Shown here piece by piece: positions 10,834 through 23,111 of a stretch of 64,000 nucleotides of DNA. The stretch is taken from contig JAUPFM010000064.1 in assembly GCA_033026295.1 (NCBI GenBank), positions 1-64,000 of the forward strand, read 5' to 3'. The DNA comes from Channa striata (taxonomy: Eukaryota; Chordata; Actinopteri; Anabantiformes; Channidae). The translations under genes and the position numbers were made by a program. Positions within the stretch are counted from its first letter, which is position 1; the number at the start of each line of letters is the position of its first letter. The notes under the pieces are model-generated. The model did no database searches. It was not told where the DNA came from and saw nothing but the letters and a program-made list of their open reading frames with translations.

Positions 10834-12274
10834 ATGCACAGGCAGCTAGGAACATGGCATCTGCCTATGGCATACACCAATTTAAAGCTTAGATTTAGAC
10901 CTTTAAGGCAATACTAGGCACATCTAGCTGTGAGCTCCACAAAGGAAACAGCAGCCAGGAGAACGAGGCCCAATTTCAGGCCCTGTGCATTTTCAGCCAT
11001 AGGCCTGGGAAGCCAGTTTGCCCTTTCACGTTTCTCAGGCCAGCCTGGTGCAAATCACACTTGTCTCACATCAATTTAAAGCTTAAAAACTCCTCTTTCC
11101 ATCCATTTAAACCACTTGGATCAGACACTTCCTCCTGGCTATAAAGAGCCAAAATGTGTGGTCAAATACAGCTGATTTTGGACTGGGGTCAGAAGGTCAA
11201 AAATGAGCCATATTTGCAGACATGCACAGGCAGCTAGGAACATGGCATCTGCCTATGGCATACACCAATTTGAAGCTTAGATTTAGACCTTTAAGGCAAT
11301 ACTAGGCACATCTAGCTTTGAGCTCCACAAAGGAAACAGCAGCCAGAGAACGAGGCCCAATTTCAGGTCCTGTGCATTTTCAGCGTCAGCCCAGGGGCAG
11401 CCAGTTTGCTCTTGCACGTTTCTCAGGCCAGCCTGGTGCAAATCACTTGGATCAGACACTTTCCTATTGGGTATAAAGATCCAAAATGTGTGGTCAAATA
11501 CAGCTGATTTTGGACTGGGGTCAGAAGGTCAAAAATGAGCCATATTTGCAGACATGCACAGGCAGCTAGGAACATGGCATCTGCCTATGGCATACACCAA
11601 TTTAAAGCTTAGATTTAGACCTTTAAGGCAATACTAGGCACATCTAGCTGTGAGCTCCACAAAGGAAACAGCAGCCAGGAGAACGAGGCCCAATTTCAGG
11701 CCCTGTGCATTTTCAGCCATAGGCCTGGGGAAGCCAGTTTGCCCTTTCACGTTTCTCAGGCCAGCCTGGTGCAAATCACACTTGTCTCACATCAATTTAA
11801 AGCTTAAAAACTCCTCTTTCCATCCATTTAAACCACTTGGATCAGACACTTCCTCCTGGCTATAAAGAGCCAAAATGTGTGGTCAAATACAGCTGATTTT
11901 GGACTGGGGTCAGAAGGTCAAAAATGAGCCATATTTGCAGACATGCACAGGCAGCTAGGAACATGGCATCTGCCTATGGCATACACCAATTTGAAGCTTA
12001 GATTTAGACCTTTAAGGCAATACTAGGCACATCTAGCTTTGAGCTCCACAAAGGAAACAGCAGCCAGAGAACGAGGCCCAATTTCAGGTCCTGTGCATTT
12101 TCAGCGTCAGCCCAGGGGCAGCCAGTTTGCTCTTGCACGTTTCTCAGGCCAGCCTGGTGCAAATCACTTGGATCAGACACTTTCCTCCTGGCTATAAAGA
12201 GCCAAAATGTGTGGTCAAATACAGCTGATTTTGGACTGGGGTCAGAAGGTCAAAAATGAGCCATATTTGCAGAC
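10834..12274. repeat. Tandem 720-bp dimer (388 + 332) x2
   Basis: Anchors at 10834, 11222, 11554, 11942 and 12275 give spacings of 388, 332, 388 and 333. The two dimers share the private variant ACCAATTTGAAGC in the short monomer (about 11267 and 11987), where other copies read AATTTAAAGC. They also share ACACTTCCTCCTGG, a one-T loss, in the long monomer. This is a small higher-order repeat made by one unequal exchange. Confidence 0.9.
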
Positions 12275-13444
12275 ATGCACAGGCAGCTAGGAACATGGCA
12301 TCTGCCTATGGCATACACCAATTTAAAGCTTAGATTTAGACCTTTAAGGCAATACTAGGCACATCTAGCTGTGAGCTCCACAAAGGAAACAGCAGCCAGG
12401 AGAACAAGGCCCAATTTCAGGCCCTGTGCATTTTCAGCCATAGACCTGGGGAAGCCAGTTTGCCCTTTCACGTTTCTCAGGCCAGCCTGGTGCAAATCAC
12501 ACTTGTCTCACACATCAATTTAAAGCTTAAAAACTCCTCTTTCCATCCATTTAAACCACTTGGATCAGACACTTTCCTCCTGGCTATAAAGATCCAAAAT
12601 GTGTGGTCAAATACAGCTGATTTTGGACTGGGGTCAGAAGGTCAAAATGAGCCATATTTGCAGACATGCACAGGCAGCTAGGAACATGGCATCTGCCTAT
12701 GGCATACACCAATTTAAAGCTTAGATTTAGACCTTTAAGGCAATACTAGGCACATCTAGCTGTGAGCTCCACAAAGGAAACAGCAGCCAGAGAATGAGGC
12801 CCAATTTCAGGTCCTGTGCATTTTCAGCGTCAGCCCAGGGGCAGCAAGTTTGCTCTTGCAAGTTTCTCAGGCCAGCCTGGTGCAAATCACACTTGTTTCA
12901 CATCAATTTAAAGCCCAAAGTCTCCTCTTTCCATCCCCTTAAAACCACTTGGATCAGACACTTTCCTCCTGGGTATAAAGAGCCAAAATGTGTGGTCAAA
13001 TACAGCTTATTTTGGACTGGGGTCAGAAGGTCAAAATGAGCCATATTTGCAGACATGCACAGGCAGCTAGGAACATGGCATCTGCCTATGGCATACACCA
13101 ATTTAAAGCTTAGATTTAGACCTTTAAGGCAATACTAGGCACATCTAGTTTTGAGCTCCACAAAGGAAACAGCAGCCAGGAGAACGAGGCCCAATTTCAG
13201 GCCCTCTGCATTTTCAGCCATAGGCCTGGGGAAGCCAGTTTGCCCTTTCACGTTTCTCAGGCCAGCCATGTGCAAATCACACTTGTCTCATTTCAATTTA
13301 AAGCTTAAAAACTCCTCTTTCCATCCATTTAAACCACTTGGATCAGACACTTTCCTCTTGGCTATAAAGAGCCAAAATGTGTGGTCAAATACAGCTGATT
13401 TTGGACTGGGGTCAGAAGGTCAAAAATGAGCCATATTTGCAGAC
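12275..13444. repeat. Three near-regular monomers (391, 389, 390 bp)
   Basis: Anchors lie at 12275, 12666, 13055 and 13445. The first unit has a CA duplication (CTCACACATC near 12507), which explains its 391 bp. The second carries GCAGCAAGTTTGC and AGCTTATTTTGG. The third has the AGCCATGTGC variant. No other feature is seen. Confidence 0.88.
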
Positions 13445-14297
13445 ATGCACAGGCAGCTAGGAACATGGCATCTGCCTATGGCATACACCAATTTAAAGCT
13501 TAGATTTAGACCTTTAAGGCAATACTAGGCACATCTAGCTTTGAGCTCCACAAAGGAAACAGCAGCCAGAGAACGAGGCCCAATTTCAGGTCCTGTGCAT
13601 TTTCAGCGTCAGCCCAGGGCAGCCAGTTTGCTCTTGCACGTTTCTCAGGCCAGCCTGGTGCAAATCACTTGGATCAGACACTTTCCTCCTGGCTATAAAG
13701 AGCCAAAATGTGTGGTCAAATACAGCTGATTTTGGACTGGGGTCAGAAGGTCAAAAATGAGCCATATTTGCAGACATGCACAGGCAGCTAGGAACATGGC
13801 ATCTGCCTATGGCATACTCCAATTTAAAGCTTAGATTTAGACCTTTAAGGCAATACTAGGCACATCTAGCTGTGAGCTCCACAAAGGAAACTGCAGCCAG
13901 GAGAACGAGGCACAGGCAGCTAGGAACATGGCATCTGCCTATGGCATACACCAATTTAAAGCTTAGATTTAGACCTTTAAGGCAATACTAGGCACATCTA
14001 GCTGTGAGCTCCACAAAGGAAACAGCAGCCAGGAGAACGAGGCCCAATTTCAGGCCCTGTGCATTTTCAGCCATAGGCCTGGGGAAGCCAGTTTGCCCTT
14101 TCACGTTTCTCAGGCCAGCCATGTGCAAATCACACTTGTCTCACATCAATTTAAAGCTTAAAAACTCCTCTTTCCATCCATTTAAACCACTTGGATCAGA
14201 CACTTTCCTCCTGGCTATAAAGAGCCAAAATGTGTGGTCAAATACAGCTGATTTTGGACTGGGGTCAGAAGGTCAAAAATGAGCCATATTTGCAGAC
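13445..14297. repeat. Partial higher-order unit (331 + 522 bp)
   Basis: A short 331-bp monomer is followed by a 522-bp unit containing the GAACGAGGCACAGGCAGC joint near 13908. This is the same pair that opens each 2,165-bp repeat at 14298 and 16463, so it represents the first two parts of that repeat duplicated on its left side. It shares CATACTCCAATTT (about 13815) with 16795 onward. Confidence 0.88.
13906..13920 (+). other. Rare joint: core block to anchor
   Basis: GAACGAGGCACAGGCAGC joins the GAACGAGGCCC block straight to the CACAGGCAGC of an anchor, deleting the core and the rest of the monomer. It occurs three times (also about 14758 and 16926), each preceded by AAACTGCAGCC, which adds a PstI site. 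All three lie inside the 2,165-bp repeat system, which fits a single event copied twice. Confidence 0.88.
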
Positions 14298-16462
14298 ATG
14301 CACAGGCAGCTAGGAACATGGCATCTGCCTATGGCATACACCAATTTAAAGCTTAGATTTAGACCTTTAAGGCAATACTAGGCACATCTAGCTGTGAGCT
14401 CCACAAAGGAAACAGCAGCCAGAGAATGAGGCCCAATTTCAGGTCCTGTGCATTTTCAGCGTCAGCCCAGGGGCAGCCAGTTTGCTCTTGCACGTTTCTC
14501 AGGCCAGCCTGGTGCAAATCACTTGGATCAGACACTTTCCTCCTGGCTATAAAGAGCCAAAATGTGTGGTCAAATACAGCTGATTTTGGACTGGGGTCAG
14601 AAGGTCAAAAATGAGCCATATTTGCAGACATGCACAGGCAGCTAGGAACATGGCATCTGCCTATGGCATACCCAATTTAAAGCTTAGATTTAGACCTTTA
14701 AGGCAATACTAGGCACATCTAGCTGTGAGCTCCACAAAGGAAACTGCAGCCAGGAGAACGAGGCACAGGCAGCTAGGAACATGGCATCTGCCTATGGCAT
14801 ACACCAATTTAAAGCTTAGATTTAGACCTTTTTAAGGCAATACTAGGCACATCTAGCTGTGAGCTCCACAAAGGAAACAGCAGCCAGGAGAACGAGGCCC
14901 AATTTCAGGCCCTGTGCATTTTCAGCCATAGGCCTGGGGAAGCCAGTTTGCCCTTTCACGTTTCTCAGGCCAGCCATGTGCAAATCACACTTGTCTCACA
15001 TCAATTTAAAGCTTAAAAACTCCTCTTTCCATCCATTTAAACCACTTGGATCAGACACTTTCCTCCTGGCTATAAAGAGCCAAAATGTGTGGTGAAATAC
15101 AGCTGATTTTGGACTGGGGTCAGAAGGTCAAAATGAGCCATATTTGCAGACATGCACAGGCAGCTAGGAACATGACATCTGCCTATGGCATACACCAATT
15201 TAAAGCTTAGATTTAGATCTTTAAGGCAATACTAGGCACATCTAGCTTTGAGCTCCACAAAGGAAACAGCAGCCAGAGAATGAGGCCCAATTTCAGGTCC
15301 TGTGCATTTTCAGCGTCAGCCCAGGGGCAGCCAGTTTGCTCTTTCACGTTTCTCAGGCCAGCCTGGTGCAAATCACACTTGTTTCACATCAATTTAAAGC
15401 TTAAAAACTCTTCTTTCCACCCCTTTAAACCACTTGGATCAGACACTTTCCTCCTGGCTATAAAGATCCAAAATGTGTGGTCAAATACAGCTGATTTTGG
15501 ACTGGGGTCAGAAGGTCAAAAATGAGCCATATTTGCAGACATGCACAGGCAGCTAGGAACATGGCATCTGCCTATGGCATACACCAATTTAAAGCTTAGA
15601 TTTAGACCTTTAAGGCAATACTAGGCACATCTAGCTTTGAGCTCCACAAAGGAAACAGCAGCCAGAGAACGAGGCCCAATTTCAGGTCCTGTGCATTTTC
15701 AGCGTCAGCCCAGGGGCAGGCAGTTTGCTCTTGCACGTTTCTCAGGCCAGCCTGGTGCAAATCACTTGGATCAGACACTTTCCTCCTGGCTATAAAGATC
15801 CAAAATGTGTGGTCAAATACAGCTGATTTTGGACTGGGGTCAGAAGGTCAAAAATGAGCCATATTTGCAGACATGCACAGGCAGCTAGGAACAATGCATC
15901 TGCCTATGGCATACACCAATTTAAAGCTTAGATTTAGACCTTTAAGGCAATACTAGGCACATCTAGCTGTGAGCTCCACAAAGGAAATAGCAGCCAGAGA
16001 ATGAGGCCCAATTTCAGTTCCTGTGCATTTTCAGCGTCAGCCCAGGGGCAGCCAGTTTGCTCTTGCACGTTTCTCAGGCCAGCCTGGTGCAAACCACTTG
16101 GATTTAAACCACTTGGATCAGACACTTTCCTCCTGGCTATAAAAAGCCAAAATGTGTGGTCAAATACATCTGATTTTGGACCAGAAATAGCAGCCAGGAG
16201 AACGAGGCCCAATTTCAGTTCCTGTGCATTTTCAGCCATAGACCTGGGGAAGCCAGTTTGCCCTTTCACGTTTCTCAGGCCAGCCTGGTGCAAATCACAC
16301 TTGTTTCACATCAATTTAAAGTTTAAAAACTCCTCTTTCCATCCATTTAAACCACTTGGATCAGACACTTTCCTCCTGGCTATAAAGATCCAAAATGTGT
16401 GGTCAAATACAGCTGATTTTGGACTGGGGTCAGAAGGTCAAAAATGAGCCATATTTGCAGAC
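14298..16462. repeat. 2,165-bp higher-order repeat, copy 1
   Basis: Five parts with anchor spacings 332, 522, 389, 332 and 590 bp occur in the same order in the next copy. Part 2 contains the GAGGCACAGGCAGC joint (about 14762). Part 3 has CATGACATCTGCC and TAGATCTTTAAGG. Part 4 has GGGGCAGGCAG, and part 5 has ACAATGCATCTGCC and the GGACCAGAAATAGCAG fusion joint. Each of these rare variants is repeated about 2,165 bp later. Confidence 0.94.
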
Positions 16463-18626
16463 ATGCACAGGCAGCTAGGAACATGGCATCTGCCTATGGC
16501 ATACACCAATTTAAAGCTTAGATTTAGACCTTTAAGGCAATACTAGGCACATCTAGCTGTGAGCTCCACAAAGGAAACAGCAGCCAGAGAATGAGGCCCA
16601 ATTTCAGGTCCTGTGCATTTTCAGCGTCAGCCCAGGGGCAGCCAGTTTGCTCTTGCACGTTTCTCAGGCCAGCCTGGTGCAAATCACTTGGATCAGACAC
16701 TTTCCTCCTGGCTATAAAGAGCCAAAATGTGTGGTCAAATACAGCTGATTTTGGACTGGGGTCAGAAGGTCAAAAATGAGCCATATTTGCAGACATGCAC
16801 AGGCAGCTAGGAACATGGCATCTGCCTATGGCATACTCCAATTTAAAGCTTAGATTTAGACCTTTAAGGCAATACTAGGCACATCTAGCTGTGAGCTCCA
16901 CAAAGGAAACTGCAGCCAGGAGAACGAGGCACAGGCAGCTAGGAACATGGCATCTGCCTATGGCATACACCAATTTAAAGCTTAGATTTAGACCTTTAAG
17001 GCAATACTAGGCACATCTAGCTGTGAGCTCCACAAAGGAAACAGCAGCCAGGAGAACGAGGCCCAATTTCAGGCCCTGTGCATTTTCAGCCATAGGCCTG
17101 GGGAAGCCAGTTTGCCCTTTCACGTTTCTCAGGCCAGCCATGTGCAAATCACACTTGTCTCACATCAATTTAAAGCTTAAAAACTCCTCTTTCCATCCAT
17201 TTAAACCACTTGGATCAGACACTTTCCTCCTGGCTATAAAGAGCCAAAATGTGTGGTGAAATACAGCTGATTTTGGACTGGGGTCAGAAGGTCAAAAATG
17301 AGCCATATTTGCAGACATGCACAGGCAGCTAGGAACATGACATCTGCCTATGGCATACACCAATTTAAAGCTTAGATTTAGATCTTTAAGGCAATACTAG
17401 GCACATCTAGCTTTGAGCTCCACAAAGGAAACAGCAGCCAGAGAATGAGGCCCAATTTCAGGTCCTGTGCATTTTCAGCGTCAGCCCAGGGGCAGCCAGT
17501 TTGCTCTTTCACGTTTCTCAGGCCAGCCTGGTGCAAATCACACTTGTTTCACATCAATTTAAAGCTTAAAAACTCTTCTTTCCACCCCTTTAAACCACTT
17601 GGATCAGACACTTTCCTCCTGGCTATAAAGATCCAAAATGTGTGGTCAAATACAGCTGATTTTGGACTGGGGTCAGAAGGTCAAAAATGAGCCATATTTG
17701 CAGACATGCACAGGCAGCTAGGAACATGGCATCTGCCTATGGCATACACCAATTTAAAGCTTAGATTTAGACCTTTAAGGCAATACTAGGCACATCTAGC
17801 TTTGAGCTCCACAAAGGAAACAGCAGCCAGAGAACGAGGCCCAATTTCAGGTCCTGTGCATTTTCAGCGTCAGCCCAGGGGCAGGCAGTTTGCTCTTGCA
17901 CGTTTCTCAGGCCAGCCTGGTGCAAATCACTTGGATCAGACACTTTCCTCCTGGCTATAAAGATCCAAAATGTGTGGTCAAATACAGCTGATTTTGGACT
18001 GGGGTCAGAAGGTCAAAATGAGCCATATTTGCAGACATGCACAGGCAGCTAGGAACAATGCATCTGCCTATGGCATACACCAATTTAAAGCTTAGATTTA
18101 GACCTTTAAGGCAATACTAGGCACATCTAGCTGTGAGCTCCACAAAGGAAATAGCAGCCAGAGAATGAGGCCCAATTTCAGTTCCTGTGCATTTTCAGCG
18201 TCAGCCCAGGGGCAGCCAGTTTGCTCTTGCACGTTTCTCAGGCCAGCCTGGTGCAAACCACTTGGATTTAAACCACTTGGATCAGACACTTTCCTCCTGG
18301 CTATAAAAAGCCAAAATGTGTGGTCAAATACATCTGATTTTGGACCAGAAATAGCAGCCAGGAGAACGAGGCCCAATTTCAGTTCCTGTGCATTTTCAGC
18401 CATAGACCTGGGAAGCCAGTTTGCCCTTTCACGTTTCTCAGGCCAGCCTGGTGCAAATCACACTTGTTTCACATCAATTTAAAGTTTAAAAACTCCTCTT
18501 TCCATCCATTTAAAACCACTTGGATCAGACACTTTCCTCCTGGCTATAAAGATCCAAAATGTGTGGTCAAATACAGCTGATTTTGGACTGGGGTCAGAAG
18601 GTCAAAAATGAGCCATATTTGCAGAC
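16463..18626. repeat. 2,165-bp higher-order repeat, copy 2
   Basis: Anchor spacings of 332, 522, 389, 331 and 590 bp mirror copy 1. Differences seen are single bases: GGTCAAAATGAGCC against GGTCAAAAATGAGCC at two sites, CCTGGGAAG against CCTGGGGAAG, and an extra A in TTTAAAACCACTTGG. A match this close over more than 2 kb points to a recent unequal exchange. After it the array continues with 332-bp monomers. Confidence 0.94.
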
Positions 18627-19290
18627 ATGCACAGGCAGCTAGGAACATGGCATCTGCCTATGGCATACACCAATTTAAAGCTTAGATTTAGACCTTTAAG
18701 GCAATACTAGGCACATCTAGCTTTGAGCTCCACAAAGGAAACATCAGCCAGAGAACGAGGCCCAATTTCAGGTCCTGTGCATTTTCAGCGTCAGCCCAGG
18801 GGCAGCCAGTTTGCTCTTGCACGTTTCTCAGGTCAGCCTGGTGCAAATCACTTGGATCAGACACTTTCCTCCTGGCTATAAAGATCCAAAATGTGTGGTC
18901 AAATACAGCTGATTTTGGACTGGGGTCAGAAGGTCAAAAATGAGCCATATTTGCAGACATGCACAGGCAGCTAGGAACATGGCATCTGCCTATGGCATAC
19001 ACCAATTTAAAGCTTAGATTTAGACCTTTAAGGCAATACTAGGCACATCTAGCTTTGAGCTCCACAAAGGAAACAGCAGCCAGAGAACGAGGCCCAATTT
19101 CAGGTCCTGTGCATTTTCAGCGTCAGCCCAGGGGCAGCCAGTTTGCTCTTGCACGTTTCTCAGGTCAGCCTGGTGCAAATCACTTGGATCAGACACTTTC
19201 CTCCTGGCTATAAAGATCCAAAATGTCTGGTCAAATACAGCTGATTTTGGACTGGGGTCAGAAGGTCAAAAATGAGCCATATTTGCAGAC
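18627..19290. repeat. Two 332-bp short monomers in tandem
   Basis: Anchors lie at 18627, 18959 and 19291. Both units carry the 57-bp deletion joint and AGCTTTGAGC in place of AGCTGTGAGC. The second corresponds to 130-462. The window's first 129 bases match the end of the first. Confidence 0.9.
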
Positions 19291-22287
19291 ATGCACAGGC
19301 AGCTAGGAACATGGCATCTGCCTATGGCATACACCAATTTAAAGCTTAGATTTAGACCTTTAAGGCAATACTAGGCACATCTAGCTGTGAGCTCCACAAA
19401 GGAAATAGCAGCCAGAGAATGAGGCCCAATTTCAGGTCCTGTGCATTTTCAGCGTCAGCCCAGGGGCAGCCAGTTTGCTCTTTCACGTTTCTCAGGCCAG
19501 CCTGGTGCAAATCACACTTGTTTCACATTAATTTAAAGCCAAAAGTCTCCTCTTTCCACCCCTTTAAACCACTTGGATCAGACACTTTCCTCCTGGCTAT
19601 AAAGAGCCAAAATGTGTGGTCAAATACAACTGATTTTGGACTGGGGTCAGAAGGTCAAAATGAGCCATATTTGCAGACATGCACAGGCAGCTAGGAACAT
19701 GGCATCTGCCTATGGCATACACCAATTTAAAGCTTAGATTTAGACCTTTAAGACAATACTAGGCACATCTAGCTGTGAGCTCCACAAAGGAAATAGCAGC
19801 CAGAGAATGAGGCCCAATTTCAGGTCCTGTGCATTTTCAGCGTCAGCCCAGGGGCAGCCAGTTTGCTCTTTCACGTTTCTCAGGCCAGCCTGGTGCAAAT
19901 CACACTTGTTTCACATTAATTTAAAGCCAAAAGTCTCCTCTTTCCACCCCTTTAAACCACTTGGATCAGACACTTTCCTCCTGGCTATAAAGAGCCAAAA
20001 TGTATGGTCAAATACAACTGATTTTGGACTGGGGTCAGAAGGTCAAAAATGAGCCATATTTGCAGACATGCACAGGCAGCTAGGAACATGGCATCTGCCT
20101 ATGGCATACACCAATTTAAAGCTTAGATTTATACCTTTAAGACAATACTAGGCACATCTAGCTGTGAGCTCCACAAAGGAAACAGCAGCCAGAGAATTAG
20201 GCCCAATTTCAGGTCCTGTGCATTTTCAGCGTCAGCCGAGGGGCAGCCAGTTTGCTCTTGCAAGTTTCTCAGGCCAGCCTGGTGCAAACCACTTGGATTT
20301 AAACCACTTGGATCAGACACTTTCCTCCTGGCTATAAAAAGCCAAAATGTGTGGTCAAATACAGCTGATTTTGGACCAGAAACAGCAGCCAGGAGAACGA
20401 GGCCCAATTTCAGTTCCTGTGCATTTTCAGCGTCAGCCCAGGGGCAGCCAGTTTGCTCTTGCACGTTTCTCAGGCCAGCCTGGTGCAAACCACTTGGATT
20501 TAAACCACTTGGATCAGACACTTTCCTCCTGGCTATAAAAAGCCAAAATGTGTGGTCAAATACATCTGATTTTGGACCAGAAATAGCAGCCAGGAGAACG
20601 AGGCCCAATTTCAGTTCCTGTGCATTTTCAGCCATAGACCTGGGAAGCCAGTTTGCCCTTTCACGTTTCTCAGGCCAGCCTGGTGCAAATCACTTGGATC
20701 AGACACTTTCTTCCTGGCTATAAAGATCCAAAATGTGTGGTCAAATACAGCTGATTTTGGACTGGGGTCAGAAGGTCAAAAATGAGCCATATTTGCAGAC
20801 ATGCACAGGCAGCTAGGAACATGGCATCTGCCTATGGCATACACCAATTTAAAGCTTAGATTTAGACCTTTAAGACAACACCAGGCACATCTAGCTGTGA
20901 GCTCCACAAAGGAAACTGTAGCCAGGAGAACGAGGCCCAATTTCAGGCCCTGTGCATTTTCAGCCATAGACCTGGGGAAGCCAGTTTGCCCTTTCACGTT
21001 TCTCAGGTCAGCCTGGTGCAAATCACACTTGTTTCACATCAATTTAAAGCCCAAAGTCTCCTCTTTCCATCCCCTTAAAACCACTTGGATCAGACACTTT
21101 CCTCCTGGGTATAAAGAGCCAAAATGTGTGGTCAAATACAGCTGATTTTGGACTGGGGTCAGAAGGTCAAAAATGAGCCATATTTGCAGACATGCACAGG
21201 CAGCTAGGAACATGGCATCTGCCTATGGCTTACACCAATTTAAAGCTTAGATTTAGACCTTTAAGGCAATACCAGGCACATCTAGCTGTGAGCTCCACAA
21301 AGGAAACATCAGCCAGGAGAACGAGGCCCAATTTCAGGCCCTGTGCATTTTCAGCGATAGACCTTGGGAAGCCAGTTTGCCCTTTCACGTTTCTCAGGCC
21401 AGCCTGGTGCTGTGGTCAGGCCAGCCTGGCGCAAATCACACTAGCTGTGAGCTCCACAAAGGAAACAGCAGCCAGGAGAATGAGGCCCAATTTCAGGTCC
21501 TGTGCATTTTCAGCGCAGCCCAGGGGCAGCCAGTTTGCTCTTGCAAGTTTCTCAGGCCAGCCTGGTGCAAATCACACTTGTTTCAGATCAATTTAAAGCT
21601 TAAAAACTCTTCTTTCCACCCCTTTAAATCACTTGGATCAGACACTTTCCTCCTGGCTATAAAGATCCAAAATGTGTGGTCAAATACAACTGATTTTGGA
21701 CTGGGGTCAGAAGGTCAAAAATGAGCCATATTTGCAGACATGCACAGGCAGCTAGGAACATGGCATCTGCCTATGGCATACACCAATTTAAAGCTTAGAT
21801 TTAGACCTTTAAGACAATACTAGGCACATCTAGCTGTTAGCTCCACAAAGGAAACAGCAGCCAGAGAATTAGGCCCAATTTCAGGTCCTGTGCATTTTCA
21901 GCGTCAGCCGAGGGGCAGCCAGTTTGCTCTTGCAAGTTTCTCAGGCCAGACTGGTGCAAACCACTTGGATTTAAACCACTTGGATCAGACACTTTCCTCC
22001 TGGCTATAAAAAGTCAAAATGTGTGGTCAAATACAGCTGATTTTGGACCAGAAACAGCAGCCAGGAGAACGAGGCCCAATTTCAGTTCCTGTGCATTTTC
22101 AGCGTCAGCACAGGGGCAGCCAGTTTGCTCTTGCACGTTTCTCAGGCCAGCCTGGTGCAAACCACTTGGATTTAAACCACTTGGATCAGACACTTTCCTC
22201 CTGGCTATAAAAAGCCAAAATGTGTGGTCAAATACAGCTGATTTTGGACTGGGGTCAGAAGGTCAAAAATGAGCCATATTTGAAGAC

Positions 22288-23111
22288 ATGCACAGGCAGC
22301 TAGGAACATGGCATCTGCCTATGGCATACACCAATTTAAAGCTTAGATTTAGACCTTTAAGACAACACCAGGCACATCTAGCTGTGAGCTCCACAAAGGA
22401 AACATCAGCCAGGAGAACGAGGCCCAATTTCAGGCCCTGTGCATTTTCAGCGATAGGCCTGGGGAAGCCAGTTTGCCCTTTCACATTTCTCAGGCCAGCC
22501 TGGTGCTTTGGTCAGACCAGCCTGGTGCAAATCACACTTGTTTGACATCAATTTAAAGCTTAAAAACTCCTCTTTCCATCCATTTAAACCACTTGCATCA
22601 GACACTTTCCTCCTGGCTATAAGGAGCCAAAATGTGTGGTCAAATACAGCTGATTTTGGACTGGGGTCAGAAGGTCAAAAATGAGCCATATTTGCAGACA
22701 TGCACAGGCAGCTAGGAACATGGCATCTGCCTATGGCATACACCAATTTAAAGCTTAGATTTAGACCTTTAAGACAACACCAGGCACATCTAGCTGTGAG
22801 CTCCACAAAGGAAACATCAGCCAGGAGAACGAGGCCCAATTTCAGGCCCTGTGCATTTTCAGCGATAGGCCTGGGGAAGCCAGTTTGCCCTTTCACATTT
22901 CTCAGGCCAGCCTGGTGCTTTGGTCAGACCAGCCTGGTGCAAATCACACTTGTTTGACATCAATTTAAAGCTTAAAAACTCCTCTTTCCATCCATTTAAA
23001 CCACTTGCATCAGACACTTTCCTCCTGGCTATAAGGAGCCAAAATGTGTGGTCAAATACAGCTGATTTTGGACTGGGGTCAGAAGGTCAAAAATGAGCCA
23101 TATTTGCAGAC
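22288..23111. repeat. Two 412-bp monomers with a 23-bp insertion, tandem
   Basis: Both units are 412 bp. The extra bases are a local near-duplication of the CAGGCCAGCCTGGTGC block, giving GGTGCTTTGGTCAGACCAGCC (near 22501 and 22913). The two copies look nearly identical; the anchor preamble differs (TTTGAAGACATG against TTTGCAGACATG). Copy 1 of the long segment has only one such unit (4582-4992, 411 bp), so the doubling is local to this copy. Confidence 0.92.

Noticed and set aside
22288..23111. Assembly artefact as the cause of the near-identical 412-bp tandem pair
   Set aside because: Not provable from sequence alone. The copies differ at TTTGAAGACATG against TTTGCAGACATG, which favours a real duplication, so I kept it as a feature.
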